Of a DNA stretch of 47,876 bases, positions 33,533 through 43,129 are shown piece after piece (the first letter of the stretch is position 1; each line of letters begins with the position of its first letter). Where the stretch lies: the NCBI RefSeq assembly GCF_014648515.1, contig NZ_BMRG01000003.1:236076-283951 (forward strand), read 5' to 3'. The DNA is from Saccharothrix coeruleofusca (GTDB lineage Bacteria > Actinomycetota > Actinomycetes > Mycobacteriales > Pseudonocardiaceae). The position numbers and the translations under genes were made by a program. The notes under the pieces are model-generated. The model saw nothing but the letters and a program-made list of their open reading frames with translations, searched no databases and was not told the DNA's origin.

Positions 33533-34730
33533 CACGCCGCGGACCTCCCTGTCCGCGGAGGCGGTGCGGGCGGTCACCGCGCGCTTGGTGGACGTGGAGC
33601 CGCGCGAGCCGGTGGGGCGGCAGCCGGTGCACACCTGCTACGTCCCGGCGGACCGGGTGACGCCTTCGGTGCTGCGGGACTGGGGCGGGCAAGCGCTTGC
33701 GGCGCTGGACGCGCACAGCCCCGCCGAGCTCGCCGGGGTGCTGGGCCTGCCGGACGGGCTGGCGGAGGTGGTGCACGCGCGGGTCCGCGCGAAGCTGGTC
33801 GCCGAACCGGTGGAGGACCTGCGGGTGGACTTCGAGGACGGCTACGGCGTCCGCGACGAGGACGAGGAGGACGCCGACGCCGTGCGCACCGCGTCCGTGG
33901 TGCGCACGTGGCTGCGCGACGGGGTGGCCCCGCCGCGCTTCGGGCTGCGGATGAAGTCGTTCGACACCAGGGCGCTGCGCGAGCAGGGCATCCGGACGCT
34001 GGACGTCTTCCTCACCGAGCTGGGCGAGGCCCCGCCCGGTTTCGTGATCACCTTCCCGAAGGTCACCTCGGTCGAGCAGGTCGAGGTCCTCGGCGACGTG
34101 CTGGACCTGTTCGGGCTGCCGCTGCGGTTCGAGATCCAGGTGGAGACCACCCGATCCATCGTCGACCCGTCCGGCGCGCTGGCCCTGCCGCGCTTCATCG
34201 CGGCCGGGCGGGGCCGGGTGGTCGGGCTGCACTTCGGCACCTACGACTACACCGCCGGGTGCGGCCTCGGCGCGGCGCACCAGCACCTCGCGCACGGCGC
34301 GTGCGACTTCGCCCGCCACGTCATGCAGGTCTCGGCGGCGGGCACCGGGGTCGCCCTGTCCGACGGCTCGACCAACGAGCTGCCGGTGGGCGAGCACCTG
34401 CACGAGGGCTGGCGCACCCACTACCGGCTGGTGCGGCGCTCCCTGGCGCACGGCTTCTACCAGGGCTGGGACCTGCACCCGGCGCAGCTGGTCACCCGCT
34501 ACGCCGCCGTGCACGCCTTCTACCGGGAGGGCGCGCAGGCCGACGCTCGGCGGCTGCGGGCCTACGTGGCGCGGGCGGGCGGGGCGGTGCTGGACGAGCC
34601 CGCCACCGCGCGGGCGCTGTCGTCGTCGTTCCTGCGGGCGCTGGACTGCGGGGCGTTGGACCCGGACGAGGTGCGCGGCATCACCGGGTTGGGGGTGTCC
34701 GAGCTGCGCGCGCTGGCGGACCGTCGGTGA
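33516..34730 (+). CDS. DUF6986 family, HpcH/HpaI aldolase-like protein
   Basis: 404 aa. It resembles the HpcH/HpaI (citrate lyase beta/malyl-CoA lyase-like) TIM barrel: [37 protein letters not shown] (acidic metal residues), [20 protein letters not shown] and [20 protein letters not shown] assign it to DUF6986 from memory of that family; its reaction is not established. It overlaps aceB by 17 nt, so it is co-expressed with malate synthase. A C-C lyase acting on a glyoxylate- or ureide-derived hydroxy acid is a reasonable hypothesis. Codon use matches neighbours. Confidence 0.75.
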   Translation: MSGSPDTPRTSLSAEAVRAVTARLVDVEPREPVGRQPVHTCYVPADRVTPSVLRDWGGQALAALDAHSPAELAGVLGLPDGLAEVVHARVRAKLVAEPVEDLRVDFEDGYGVRDEDEEDADAVRTASVVRTWLRDGVAPPRFGLRMKSFDTRALREQGIRTLDVFLTELGEAPPGFVITFPKVTSVEQVEVLGDVLDLFGLPLRFEIQVETTRSIVDPSGALALPRFIAAGRGRVVGLHFGTYDYTAGCGLGAAHQHLAHGACDFARHVMQVSAAGTGVALSDGSTNELPVGEHLHEGWRTHYRLVRRSLAHGFYQGWDLHPAQLVTRYAAVHAFYREGAQADARRLRAYVARAGGAVLDEPATARALSSSFLRALDCGALDPDEVRGITGLGVSELRALADRR

Positions 34731-34813
34731 GGGCTCGCGCCGGGTTCGCTGGATGGGGTGATCCTCGGCGGTGAGGGGGGCCGTGGGCGCGGGCAGCGTC
34801 CAGGGTGGTGCTC

Positions 34814-35269
34814 ATGACCATGAGAGCCGGGTTGTGGACCGGTCTGCCCGACCCCGAACGGGCCGAGCACCGCTACCAGGTGGTGGCGTCCGTGGCGGAC
34901 GTGGACGCGCTCATCGCCGCGCTGGCGCGGCCGGAGTGCAACGACGGCAGCCTGGAGCACTTCGACCGGGACACCGACGCGGACGGGGAGTGCGACCACA
35001 ACGTGGTGCTGGCCGTGCGGGGCCGGTGGGGTTACCTCAACTTCGTCGACGAGGGGTTCTCCGGCTGGCCCAAGGGCGACCCGGAGGCGCCGTGCGTCAA
35101 CGAGGCGTACACCGACTTCCCGCCCGGCGTGGGGCTGCCGCTGGAGGTGTTCCGCAGGGTGCTGCTGGAGTTCATGGTCACCGCGCGGCGGCCCAGGACG
35201 GTCGAGTGGTACATGGAGACCGAGCTGTTCCACCGGTGGCGGGCGCAGCGGCTGGGCATCGCGGACTGA
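34814..35269 (+). CDS. Imm1-like immunity protein (orphan)
   Basis: 151 aa. Its middle and end fit Imm1: VVLAVRGRWGYLNFVDEGF, CVNEAYTDFPPGVGLPLEVFRRVLLEFMVTARRPRTVEW. Compare the pattern EFPPHSEVPL...LDFMATGVRPASVEW at the other locus in this window. No toxin gene is adjacent; neighbours are DUF6986 (83 nt upstream) and uricase (convergent, 6 nt). It may be an orphan immunity gene giving protection against toxins of relatives. The ATG at 34814 is chosen because AGGGTGG precedes it. Confidence 0.75.
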   Translation: MTMRAGLWTGLPDPERAEHRYQVVASVADVDALIAALARPECNDGSLEHFDRDTDADGECDHNVVLAVRGRWGYLNFVDEGFSGWPKGDPEAPCVNEAYTDFPPGVGLPLEVFRRVLLEFMVTARRPRTVEWYMETELFHRWRAQRLGIAD

Positions 35270-35275
35270 GCCGCG

Positions 35276-36142
35276 TCACGGCAGCCACGCGGGGGCGGGA
35301 GGCTCGGCGTCCTCCCGCAGCACGGTGCCCTCGATGAGGCCGTAGGGGCGGTCGGCGGCGTGGAAGACCTCGTTGCGGTTCTCCAGGCCGAACGGGCTCA
35401 GGTCGACCGCGAAGTGGTGCTTGTTGGGCAGCGACAGGCTCACCTCGGCGACCTCGGGGCGGGCCAGCAGCACCGCCTCGCCCATCGCGTACAGGGTCTG
35501 CTGCAGCGACCGGCTGTGCTTGGTGGCGAAGGCGTCCAGCAGCGCCGCGCGGATCGCGGTGGCGCTGTCCGCCCAGTCGATCCCGTCGCCCTGGTAGCGC
35601 CACCGCGCGGTCACCGACGTGGCCAGGACGCGGTCGTCGGTCTCCGGCAGGGTGGTGTACCGGTCGCGCGGGAACCCGCGGAACTCCGAACCGGTCGTCT
35701 TGAGCACCACGAGGTCCCGCACGCCCGAGGTGACCCACGCGCGGTCGCTCTCGACGACCACCTCGGTGGTGCGCTTCTCGTTGCCCGCCTGGACGAACGA
35801 GTGGCCGTTGCCCCCGATGCGCGACCACGGGTGCTCGTCGACGCGCACCCGCGCGCCGGTGATGGCCCGTCCCGCGCCGACGAAGTGCCGCGCCAGCCGC
35901 AGCGCGAAGTCCTCGATCTCGCCGACCGGCGCCTGTTCGGCGAAGGCGTACACGGTGTTCTTCTGCGTGTCGGTGGCGAGCACCTCGGAGTTGTCGCCGG
36001 TGAGGTGGGTGGCGGCGAGGTCGCCGCGCAGCGCGGTGCTGACCGTGAGGTCCTTGATCGAGTGCACGTCCCCCTCGCGGGTCACCGCCACCAGCCGCGT
36101 CTCGGCCTTCCCGTACTGGTTGGGCCCCAGCACGATGCCCAT
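35276..36142 (-). CDS. Urate oxidase (uricase), cofactor-independent
   Basis: 288-aa tunnelling-fold enzyme converting urate and O2 to 5-hydroxyisourate. Landmarks: NQYGKAETRLVAVTR (catalytic Lys), THLTGDNSEVLATDTQKNTVY (catalytic Thr), HPWSRI-NGHSFVQAG, and SLPNKHHFAVDLSPFG near the C-terminus. Length is typical. It lies 2 nt after the HIU hydrolase gene on the same strand, completing the order uraD-uraH-uricase in one leftward operon. Confidence 0.95.
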   Translation of the reverse strand: MGIVLGPNQYGKAETRLVAVTREGDVHSIKDLTVSTALRGDLAATHLTGDNSEVLATDTQKNTVYAFAEQAPVGEIEDFALRLARHFVGAGRAITGARVRVDEHPWSRIGGNGHSFVQAGNEKRTTEVVVESDRAWVTSGVRDLVVLKTTGSEFRGFPRDRYTTLPETDDRVLATSVTARWRYQGDGIDWADSATAIRAALLDAFATKHSRSLQQTLYAMGEAVLLARPEVAEVSLSLPNKHHFAVDLSPFGLENRNEVFHAADRPYGLIEGTVLREDAEPPAPAWLP

Positions 36143-36144
36143 CG

Positions 36145-36441
36145 TCAGCTCCCTCGGTAGGTGGTGAACGCGAACGGGCTCAGCAGGATCGGCACGTGGT
36201 AGTGCGCGCCGGGCTCGGTGACCCGGAAGGCCACCACGACCTCCGGGTAGAACGGCCCGTCGACCTCGAACACGATCCGGTAGACCCCCACCGGCAGGTC
36301 CGCGCCCAGCGCGCGGACGCGGCCGTCGTCGTCGGTGCGGTCCTCGGCCAGCACGCGGCCCTCGTGCTCCAGCCGCACCGGCACGCCGACCGCCGGACGC
36401 CCCGCCTCGGCGTCGAGCACGTGCGTCGACAGGGTGCTCAC
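36145..36441 (-). CDS. uraH: 5-Hydroxyisourate hydrolase (transthyretin-like)
   Basis: 98 aa. It hydrolyses 5-hydroxyisourate from uricase to OHCU. Family hallmarks: LSTHVLDAEAGRPA (active-site His), FYPEVVVAFRV, HYHVPILLSPFAFTTYRGS with the C-terminal YRGS signature. The GTG at 36441 overlaps the stop of uraD by 4 nt. Length is normal and no signal sequence is present, so it is cytosolic. Confidence 0.96.
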   Translation of the reverse strand: MSTLSTHVLDAEAGRPAVGVPVRLEHEGRVLAEDRTDDDGRVRALGADLPVGVYRIVFEVDGPFYPEVVVAFRVTEPGAHYHVPILLSPFAFTTYRGS

Positions 36442-36920
36442 GCCACCACCTCGCGCAGCCGCAGGGCGGCGATCCTGGCCAGTTCGCGGTTGACCACGCG
36501 CAGCTCGACCTCGGGCGGGTTGGCCATCCGCCCGGCCAGGTCGGCCAGCACCTGATCGCCGCTCAACCCCTTGGCGCACACCAGGTAGATGTGCCCGAAG
36601 CGCTCCTCGTAGGCGCGGTTGGCGGCGGCGAGGAGGTCGGCGGGGGACTCCACGCCGGACTGCTCGGCGGCCGACCACCGCGCGGAAACGCCGTCGTGCC
36701 CCGCCCGCTCGCCGATCCGGGGGTGACCCGCGAGGGCGGCGCGCACCTCGTCGTCGCTCAGCCGCGCCGCGGCGTCGGACGCGGCCAGCAGGGCGTCCAC
36801 GTCGGCGTAGGGCCGGTCGGCGAGCACGGCGTCGGCCCAGCGGGGCACCGCGAGGCACTCCAGCAGCAGCGGGCGCAGCTCCCGCGCCGGTGCGGTGTTG
36901 AACCCCTCCAGATCCGGCAC
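36438..36920 (-). CDS. uraD: OHCU decarboxylase
   Basis: 160 aa. It decarboxylates 2-oxo-4-hydroxy-4-carboxy-5-ureidoimidazoline to S-allantoin. Signature GHPRIGE (catalytic His), EQSGV, and the helix [18 protein letters not shown] are present. First gene of the leftward urate operon; start GTG at 36920. Divergent from allantoinase across a 119-nt gap, which probably holds shared control sites. Confidence 0.95.
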   Translation of the reverse strand: MPDLEGFNTAPARELRPLLLECLAVPRWADAVLADRPYADVDALLAASDAAARLSDDEVRAALAGHPRIGERAGHDGVSARWSAAEQSGVESPADLLAAANRAYEERFGHIYLVCAKGLSGDQVLADLAGRMANPPEVELRVVNRELARIAALRLREVVA

Positions 36921-37039
36921 GCTGGCACCCGCTTCCCGTGTGGCGGGGGAGATTCCACCTGCGGGGGACGCTACGAGCGGCCCCTTGGCGTGTCAACAGC
37001 CCCTCGCGCCGGGGACCGCCCGCTGTCACAGTGGGCGGC

Positions 37040-38332
37040 GTGGACCTGGTGCTGCGCGCCCGCCGCGTGATCACGCCCGAAGGCGAGGTCGCCGCCGACG
37101 TCGGGGTGCTCGACGGGCGGATCGCCGCCGTCGAGCCCCGGATCGGCGGTGCCGCGCGCGTGGTGGAGCTGGCGCCCGACGAGGTGCTGCTGCCGGGGCT
37201 GGTCGACTCGCACGTGCACGTCAACGATCCCGGCCGCGACGAGTGGGAGGGCTTCGAGACGGCCACCCGCGCCGCCGCGGCCGGGGGCGTGACCACCATC
37301 GTCGACATGCCGCTGAACAGCCTGCCGCCGACCACCGACGTGGCCGCGCTGGAGGTCAAGCGGGCCGCCGCGCGGGGCCGCGCGCACGTCGACGTCGGTT
37401 TCTGGGGCGGGATCGTCCCCGGCAACCTGGCCGACCTGCGGCCGCTGCGCGAGGCGGGGGTGTTCGGGTTCAAGTGCTTCCTGGTCCACTCCGGTGTGGA
37501 CGAGTTCCCGCCGGTCGGCCCGGACCAGTTGCGCGCCGCGCTGGCCGAGGCGGGCGCGCTGGTGGTGGTGCACGCCGAGGACCCGCACAGCGTCACCGAG
37601 GCGGGCGGCTCCTACGCCGGGTTCCTCGCCTCCCGGCCGCACGAGGCCGAGTCCCGCGCCATCGCCACCGTCGTGGACGCGGCCAGGGAGACCGGCGCGC
37701 GGGTGCACGTGCTGCACCTGTCCAGCGCGCGGGGCCTGGAGGTGCTGCGGGCCGCCCGCCGCGACGGCGTCGCGGTGACCGCCGAGACCTGCCCCCACTA
37801 CCTGACCTTCACCGCCGAGGAGATCGCCGACGGGGCCACCGAGTTCAAGTGCTGCCCGCCGATCCGGGAGGCGCGCAACCGCGAGCTGCTGTGGCGCGGA
37901 CTGGCCGACGGCGACGTGGACGTGGTGGTCAGCGACCACTCGCCGTGCACCCCGGAGCTGAAGGCGGGCGACTTCGCCTCCGCCTGGGGCGGGATCGCGA
38001 GCCTGCAGCTGGGCCTGCCCGCGGTCTGGACGCAGGCCCGGCGGCGCGGCCACGCGCTGACCGACGTGGTGCGGTGGATGGCCTCCGGCCCCGCGGACCT
38101 GGTCGGGCTGCCGCACAAGGGGCGCATCGCGCCCGGCGCCGACGCGGACTTGTGCGCCTTCGCGCCGGACGAGGCGTTCGTGGTCGACCGCGCGCGGCTG
38201 CGCCACCGCAACCCCGTCACCCCCTACCACGGCCGCCCGCTGGCGGGCGTGGTGCGGCGGACGTGGTTGCGCGGGCACGAGGTCGACGGGGAGCGGCCGC
38301 GCGGGCGGCTGCTGAGCGGAGGAGGCGCATGA
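37040..38332 (+). CDS. allB: Allantoinase
   Basis: 430-aa amidohydrolase opening allantoin to allantoate. Metal ligands appear in [12 protein letters not shown] (HxH), the carboxylated Lys in [10 protein letters not shown], His in VVVHAEDPH and LHLSSARG, and Asp in [13 protein letters not shown]. Length is normal. The GTG at 37040 gives [15 protein letters not shown]; another in-frame GTG at 37031 adds only three residues. It overlaps allantoicase by 4 nt (ATGA). Confidence 0.95.
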   Translation: MDLVLRARRVITPEGEVAADVGVLDGRIAAVEPRIGGAARVVELAPDEVLLPGLVDSHVHVNDPGRDEWEGFETATRAAAAGGVTTIVDMPLNSLPPTTDVAALEVKRAAARGRAHVDVGFWGGIVPGNLADLRPLREAGVFGFKCFLVHSGVDEFPPVGPDQLRAALAEAGALVVVHAEDPHSVTEAGGSYAGFLASRPHEAESRAIATVVDAARETGARVHVLHLSSARGLEVLRAARRDGVAVTAETCPHYLTFTAEEIADGATEFKCCPPIREARNRELLWRGLADGDVDVVVSDHSPCTPELKAGDFASAWGGIASLQLGLPAVWTQARRRGHALTDVVRWMASGPADLVGLPHKGRIAPGADADLCAFAPDEAFVVDRARLRHRNPVTPYHGRPLAGVVRRTWLRGHEVDGERPRGRLLSGGGA

Positions 38333-39348
38333 GCGGCGTGCCGGAGTGGGTCCACCTGCCGGACCTGGCCTCGCGCGGGGTGGGCGGCAGCGTGGTGTGG
38401 GCCAACGACGAGTCCTTCGCCGAGCGGGAGAACCTGATCAGCCGGGCGGAGCCGGTCCACCGCGCGGGCACCTTCGGCCACAAGGGACAGGTCTACGACG
38501 GGTGGGAGACCCGCCGCCGCCGCGAACCCGGTGACGACGCGGCCGTGGTGCGGCTCGGGCTGCCGGGGGTGGTGCGCGGGGTCGTCGTGGACACCGCGTT
38601 CTTCACCGGCAACTACCCGCCGTTCGCCACGGTCGAGGCCACCTCGGCGGTCGGTCACCCGAGCCCGGAGGAGCTGGCCGGGTGGGAGGTCGTGGTGCCC
38701 AGGTCGCCGCTGCGGGGCGACCGGAAGCACCACTTCGACGTGGCGGTGCGGCGCCGGTTCACGCACGTGCGGCTGATCATCCACCCGGACGGCGGGGTGG
38801 CGCGGCTGCGCGTGCACGGGGAGCCGGTGCCCGATCCGGGGCTGCTGCTGCCCGGCGCGGTCGACCTGGCCGCGCTGGAGAACGGCGCCGCCGTCGTGGG
38901 GTGCAGCGACATGTTCTACAGCTCGCCCAACAACCTCATCGCCCCCGGACAGGCCGCGGTGATGGGCGAGGGCTGGGAGACCGCGCGCCGCCGCGACGAC
39001 GGCCACGACTGGGTGGAGGTCCGGTTGGCGGGCGCGGGCGTGGTGCGCTTGGCGGAGCTGGACACCAGCCACTTCAAGGGCAACGCGCCCGGCTGGGCGG
39101 CGGTGCGCGGGCACGACGCGCGGGTGGCCCCGGACCGGTGGTTCGACTTGCTCCCGCGCACCCGGCTGCAGCCCGACACGCGCCACCGGTTCCGCCTCGA
39201 CGCCGCGCCCGAGGCGACCCACGCGCGGCTGGAGGTGTTCCCCGACGGCGGTATGGCGCGGCTGCGGCTGTTCGGCTCGTTGACCGATGATGGGATGTCC
39301 GATCTCGTGCGCCAGTACCAGGTTTTGACCGCGACTTCCTCGTCCTGA
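38329..39348 (+). CDS. alc: Allantoicase
   Basis: 339 aa. It converts allantoate to ureidoglycolate and urea. Two allantoicase repeats are visible: [16 protein letters not shown]...[13 protein letters not shown] and [20 protein letters not shown]...[16 protein letters not shown], each with an HxxxDTxxFxGNxP-like [12 protein letters not shown] / [12 protein letters not shown]. Translationally coupled to allB. Ureidoglycolate lyase is not in this window. Confidence 0.95.
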   Translation: MSGVPEWVHLPDLASRGVGGSVVWANDESFAERENLISRAEPVHRAGTFGHKGQVYDGWETRRRREPGDDAAVVRLGLPGVVRGVVVDTAFFTGNYPPFATVEATSAVGHPSPEELAGWEVVVPRSPLRGDRKHHFDVAVRRRFTHVRLIIHPDGGVARLRVHGEPVPDPGLLLPGAVDLAALENGAAVVGCSDMFYSSPNNLIAPGQAAVMGEGWETARRRDDGHDWVEVRLAGAGVVRLAELDTSHFKGNAPGWAAVRGHDARVAPDRWFDLLPRTRLQPDTRHRFRLDAAPEATHARLEVFPDGGMARLRLFGSLTDDGMSDLVRQYQVLTATSSS

Positions 39349-39448
39349 AGAGGACATCGGCATCCGACTTCAGTCGGTTGTGGCGCAGTTACACCCTTTG
39401 GAACCCTTCCGGCACCCGCATGGGTGACAGGGAACAAGGGAGGTACCT

Positions 39449-41008
39449 GTGCGAACCATCATCAGGGCGTTGGGTGGTGTGGCCACCACCGCGGCGCTCG
39501 TAGTGGGGACCGGCGTCGCCGCCGCCGCCCCGCAGGACAGCGGGCAGCGCGACCAGGACCGGGGGTACGCGGGGACCATCAGCTGGGCGCCGTGCCCGGA
39601 GGTCGCCGAGGTCGAGTGCGGCACGCTCAGCCTGCCGATCGACTGGGCTGAGCCGGAGGGCGAGAAGTTCGACCTCGCCGTGGCGCGCCGCAAGGCCACC
39701 GATCCGAGCAAGCGCGTCGGCGTGCTGTTCATCAACCCCGGCGGCCCCGGCGGTTCGGGCGTGGACTTCGCCTACAGCGCCAACAACTACTTCAGCCCCG
39801 AGGTGCAGCAGCGCTTCGACATCATCGGCTTCGACCCGCGCGGTGTCGCGCGCAGCCAGCCGGTGCGGTGCTCGCTGGACAAGCTGCTGGCGCAGCCCTC
39901 GACCTACCCCGCCAACCAGGCCGAGTTCGAGGCGCTGGGCCAGTACAACCGGGAGCTGGCCGCGGACTGCCGCGAGCACACCGGGCCGATGTACGACCAC
40001 GCCGACACCCTTGGCGTCATCGACGACATGGACGCGCTGCGCCGCTCGCTCGGTGAGCGCAAGATCAACTACTACGGCATCTCCTACGGCACGCTGATCG
40101 GCCAGCAGTACGCCGAGCGCTACGGCCACCGCATCCGGTCCATGGTCATCGACAGCAACATGGACCACAGCCTGGACACCTGGGCGTTCAACGAGACCGA
40201 GGCCGCCACCGCCGAGGACTCCTTCGAGGAGTTCGTCAAGTGGTGCGAGCGCACCGAGTCCTGCGCGCTGCACGGCCAGGACGTGGTCAAGTACTGGAAC
40301 CTGCTGCTGGAGCGGGCCGACCGCGGCGAGATCGTGGACCCGGACTTCCCCGACGAGAAGATCACCTCCGAGGTGATCATCGGCCAGGCGTTCGGCGCGT
40401 TCTACGGCCCCAGCTGGGCGCCGCTGGCCGACTGGCTGGTCGCGCTGGGCGGCTCCGAGCCGTCGGCGCGGGCGGCGGGCTTCGCCGAGGAGCAGCTGGT
40501 GCACAACCCCTTCCCGGCGGTGTTCTGCCAGGACTGGCAGATCCGGGTCAAGAGCTACCGGGAGATGTCCGCGCTGACGCGGCGGGCCGAGCAGATCGCG
40601 CCGAACATGCGCGGTTCCTCGCTGGGGCACTCGGCCATCGCGGGCTGCGTCGGCCTGACCGACGACGCGAACAACCCGCAGCACCGGCTGCGGATCAAGA
40701 ACGCGCCGAAGATCCTGATGATGAACGCGCTGCACGACCCGGCGACCGGCTACGAGTGGGCCGTCAACGCCCACCGGCAGAGCCGCGACACCACCGTGCT
40801 GCTGACCTATGAAGGCTGGGGTCACGGCGTGTACGACCGCAGCGAGTGCACCCGCGGCACCACCGACGCCTACCTGATCAACCTGACCGTGCCGCGTGAC
40901 GGCACCCGGTGCGCCGCGGTCGAGCCGCCCGCGCTGGGCACCGCCTCGGTCGGCGGCGCGGACCGTCCGGCGGGCCCGAAGCCCGGCCTGCCCGGCTGGC
41001 TGATCTAG
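39449..41008 (+). CDS. Secreted alpha/beta hydrolase, tripeptidyl aminopeptidase-like
   Basis: 519-aa secreted peptidase-type hydrolase. Signal peptide (about 1-27, IIRALGGVATTAALVVGTGVAAAAP). The hydrolase core has the oxyanion FINPGGPGGSGVDFA, nucleophile elbow YYGISYGTLIGQQYAERY (GxSxG), and the late His in YEGWGHGVYDRS, with a TAP-like C-terminal domain. Streptomyces SlpD/SlpE and Tap are relatives that release tripeptides or act on oligopeptides. GGGAGGTACCT precedes the GTG. Followed by a T-tract terminator. Confidence 0.9.
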   Translation: MRTIIRALGGVATTAALVVGTGVAAAAPQDSGQRDQDRGYAGTISWAPCPEVAEVECGTLSLPIDWAEPEGEKFDLAVARRKATDPSKRVGVLFINPGGPGGSGVDFAYSANNYFSPEVQQRFDIIGFDPRGVARSQPVRCSLDKLLAQPSTYPANQAEFEALGQYNRELAADCREHTGPMYDHADTLGVIDDMDALRRSLGERKINYYGISYGTLIGQQYAERYGHRIRSMVIDSNMDHSLDTWAFNETEAATAEDSFEEFVKWCERTESCALHGQDVVKYWNLLLERADRGEIVDPDFPDEKITSEVIIGQAFGAFYGPSWAPLADWLVALGGSEPSARAAGFAEEQLVHNPFPAVFCQDWQIRVKSYREMSALTRRAEQIAPNMRGSSLGHSAIAGCVGLTDDANNPQHRLRIKNAPKILMMNALHDPATGYEWAVNAHRQSRDTTVLLTYEGWGHGVYDRSECTRGTTDAYLINLTVPRDGTRCAAVEPPALGTASVGGADRPAGPKPGLPGWLI

Positions 41009-41027
41009 CACCACCGCTGGTAATCAG

Positions 41028-41064
41028 GAGGGCCGACCCCACCGGGGCCGGCCCTCCCCTTTTT
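41028..41064 (+). terminator. Rho-independent terminator after the TAP-like gene
   Basis: 13-bp stem GAGGGCCGACCCC / GGGGCCGGCCCTC with one A-C mismatch, a 3-nt loop, then CCC followed by five T. One of the few T-tract terminators in the window. Confidence 0.8.
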
Positions 41065-41067
41065 CCC

Positions 41068-41107
41068 GCGAACCGAGCGTTCGCGCACCACGAACCGAGC
41101 GTTGGCG
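41068..41107. repeat. Second-family repeat unit, tandem pair
   Basis: CGCGAACCGAGCGTTCGCG (41068-41086) and CACGAACCGAGCGTTGGCG (41089-41107). CACCACGAACCGAGCGTT also occurs on the opposite strand at about 23976-23993, so this is the same family as in the smc intergenic region. Confidence 0.7.
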
Positions 41108-41111
41108 TTGC

Positions 41112-41163
41112 CGGGGGGTGGTTACCGGCCCTCGCGAGCGGGTCGGGTAGTACTTGCAGGCGC
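41112..41163 (-). repeat. Dispersed bipartite repeat, copy E
   Basis: Minus strand: GCAAGTACTACCCG (41157-41144), 13-nt spacer ending GAG, then GGCCGGTAACCACCCCCCG (41130-41112), preceded by GCGCCT. It lies downstream of the TAP-like gene and upstream of the amt regulatory region. Confidence 0.83.
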
Positions 41164-41313
41164 GGGGTTCGACGGGTGGTGACCCACCGTTGTGGGCGTT
41201 CACGACCGCCGCACCGCACCCGCCGCTCGGGTGGGACCGGCAGCACGGTCCGTCACCGCACACCGCCACGCGACGCCCGGCGAGCGCGGGAAGCCACCCT
41301 TCCTTCAAAAGCG

Positions 41314-41361
41314 GGAAACGCGCCCGTAACACCGGGGCTCGGACAGTTCACCACCGCGAAA
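41314..41361 (+). promoter_or_regulatory. Probable GlnR binding region upstream of amt
   Basis: GAAAC (41314-41318) and GTAAC (41325-41329) are 11 nt apart; TTCAC (41346-41350) and GAAAC (41357-41361) are also 11 nt apart. This matches the GTNAC-N6-GAAAC half-box pattern of actinobacterial GlnR, which is known to control amtB-glnK-glnD. It is 70-117 nt before the amt start. The rest of the 41165-41430 gap shows no gene. Confidence 0.65.
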
Positions 41362-41430
41362 CCTGAGGCGCGGCCGGTCGAAACAGGACATCTCGATGCT
41401 CCCTGCAACCGACGTGCAGTGGAGGTCGAC

Positions 41431-43112
<1,682 letters not shown>

Positions 43113-43129
43113 CGATGGGGGACGGCCGT

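Noticed and set aside
40909-41430. Long upstream extension of the amt frame
   Set aside because: It covers the terminator, repeats and GlnR box; the true start has GGAGG and the expected N-terminus.
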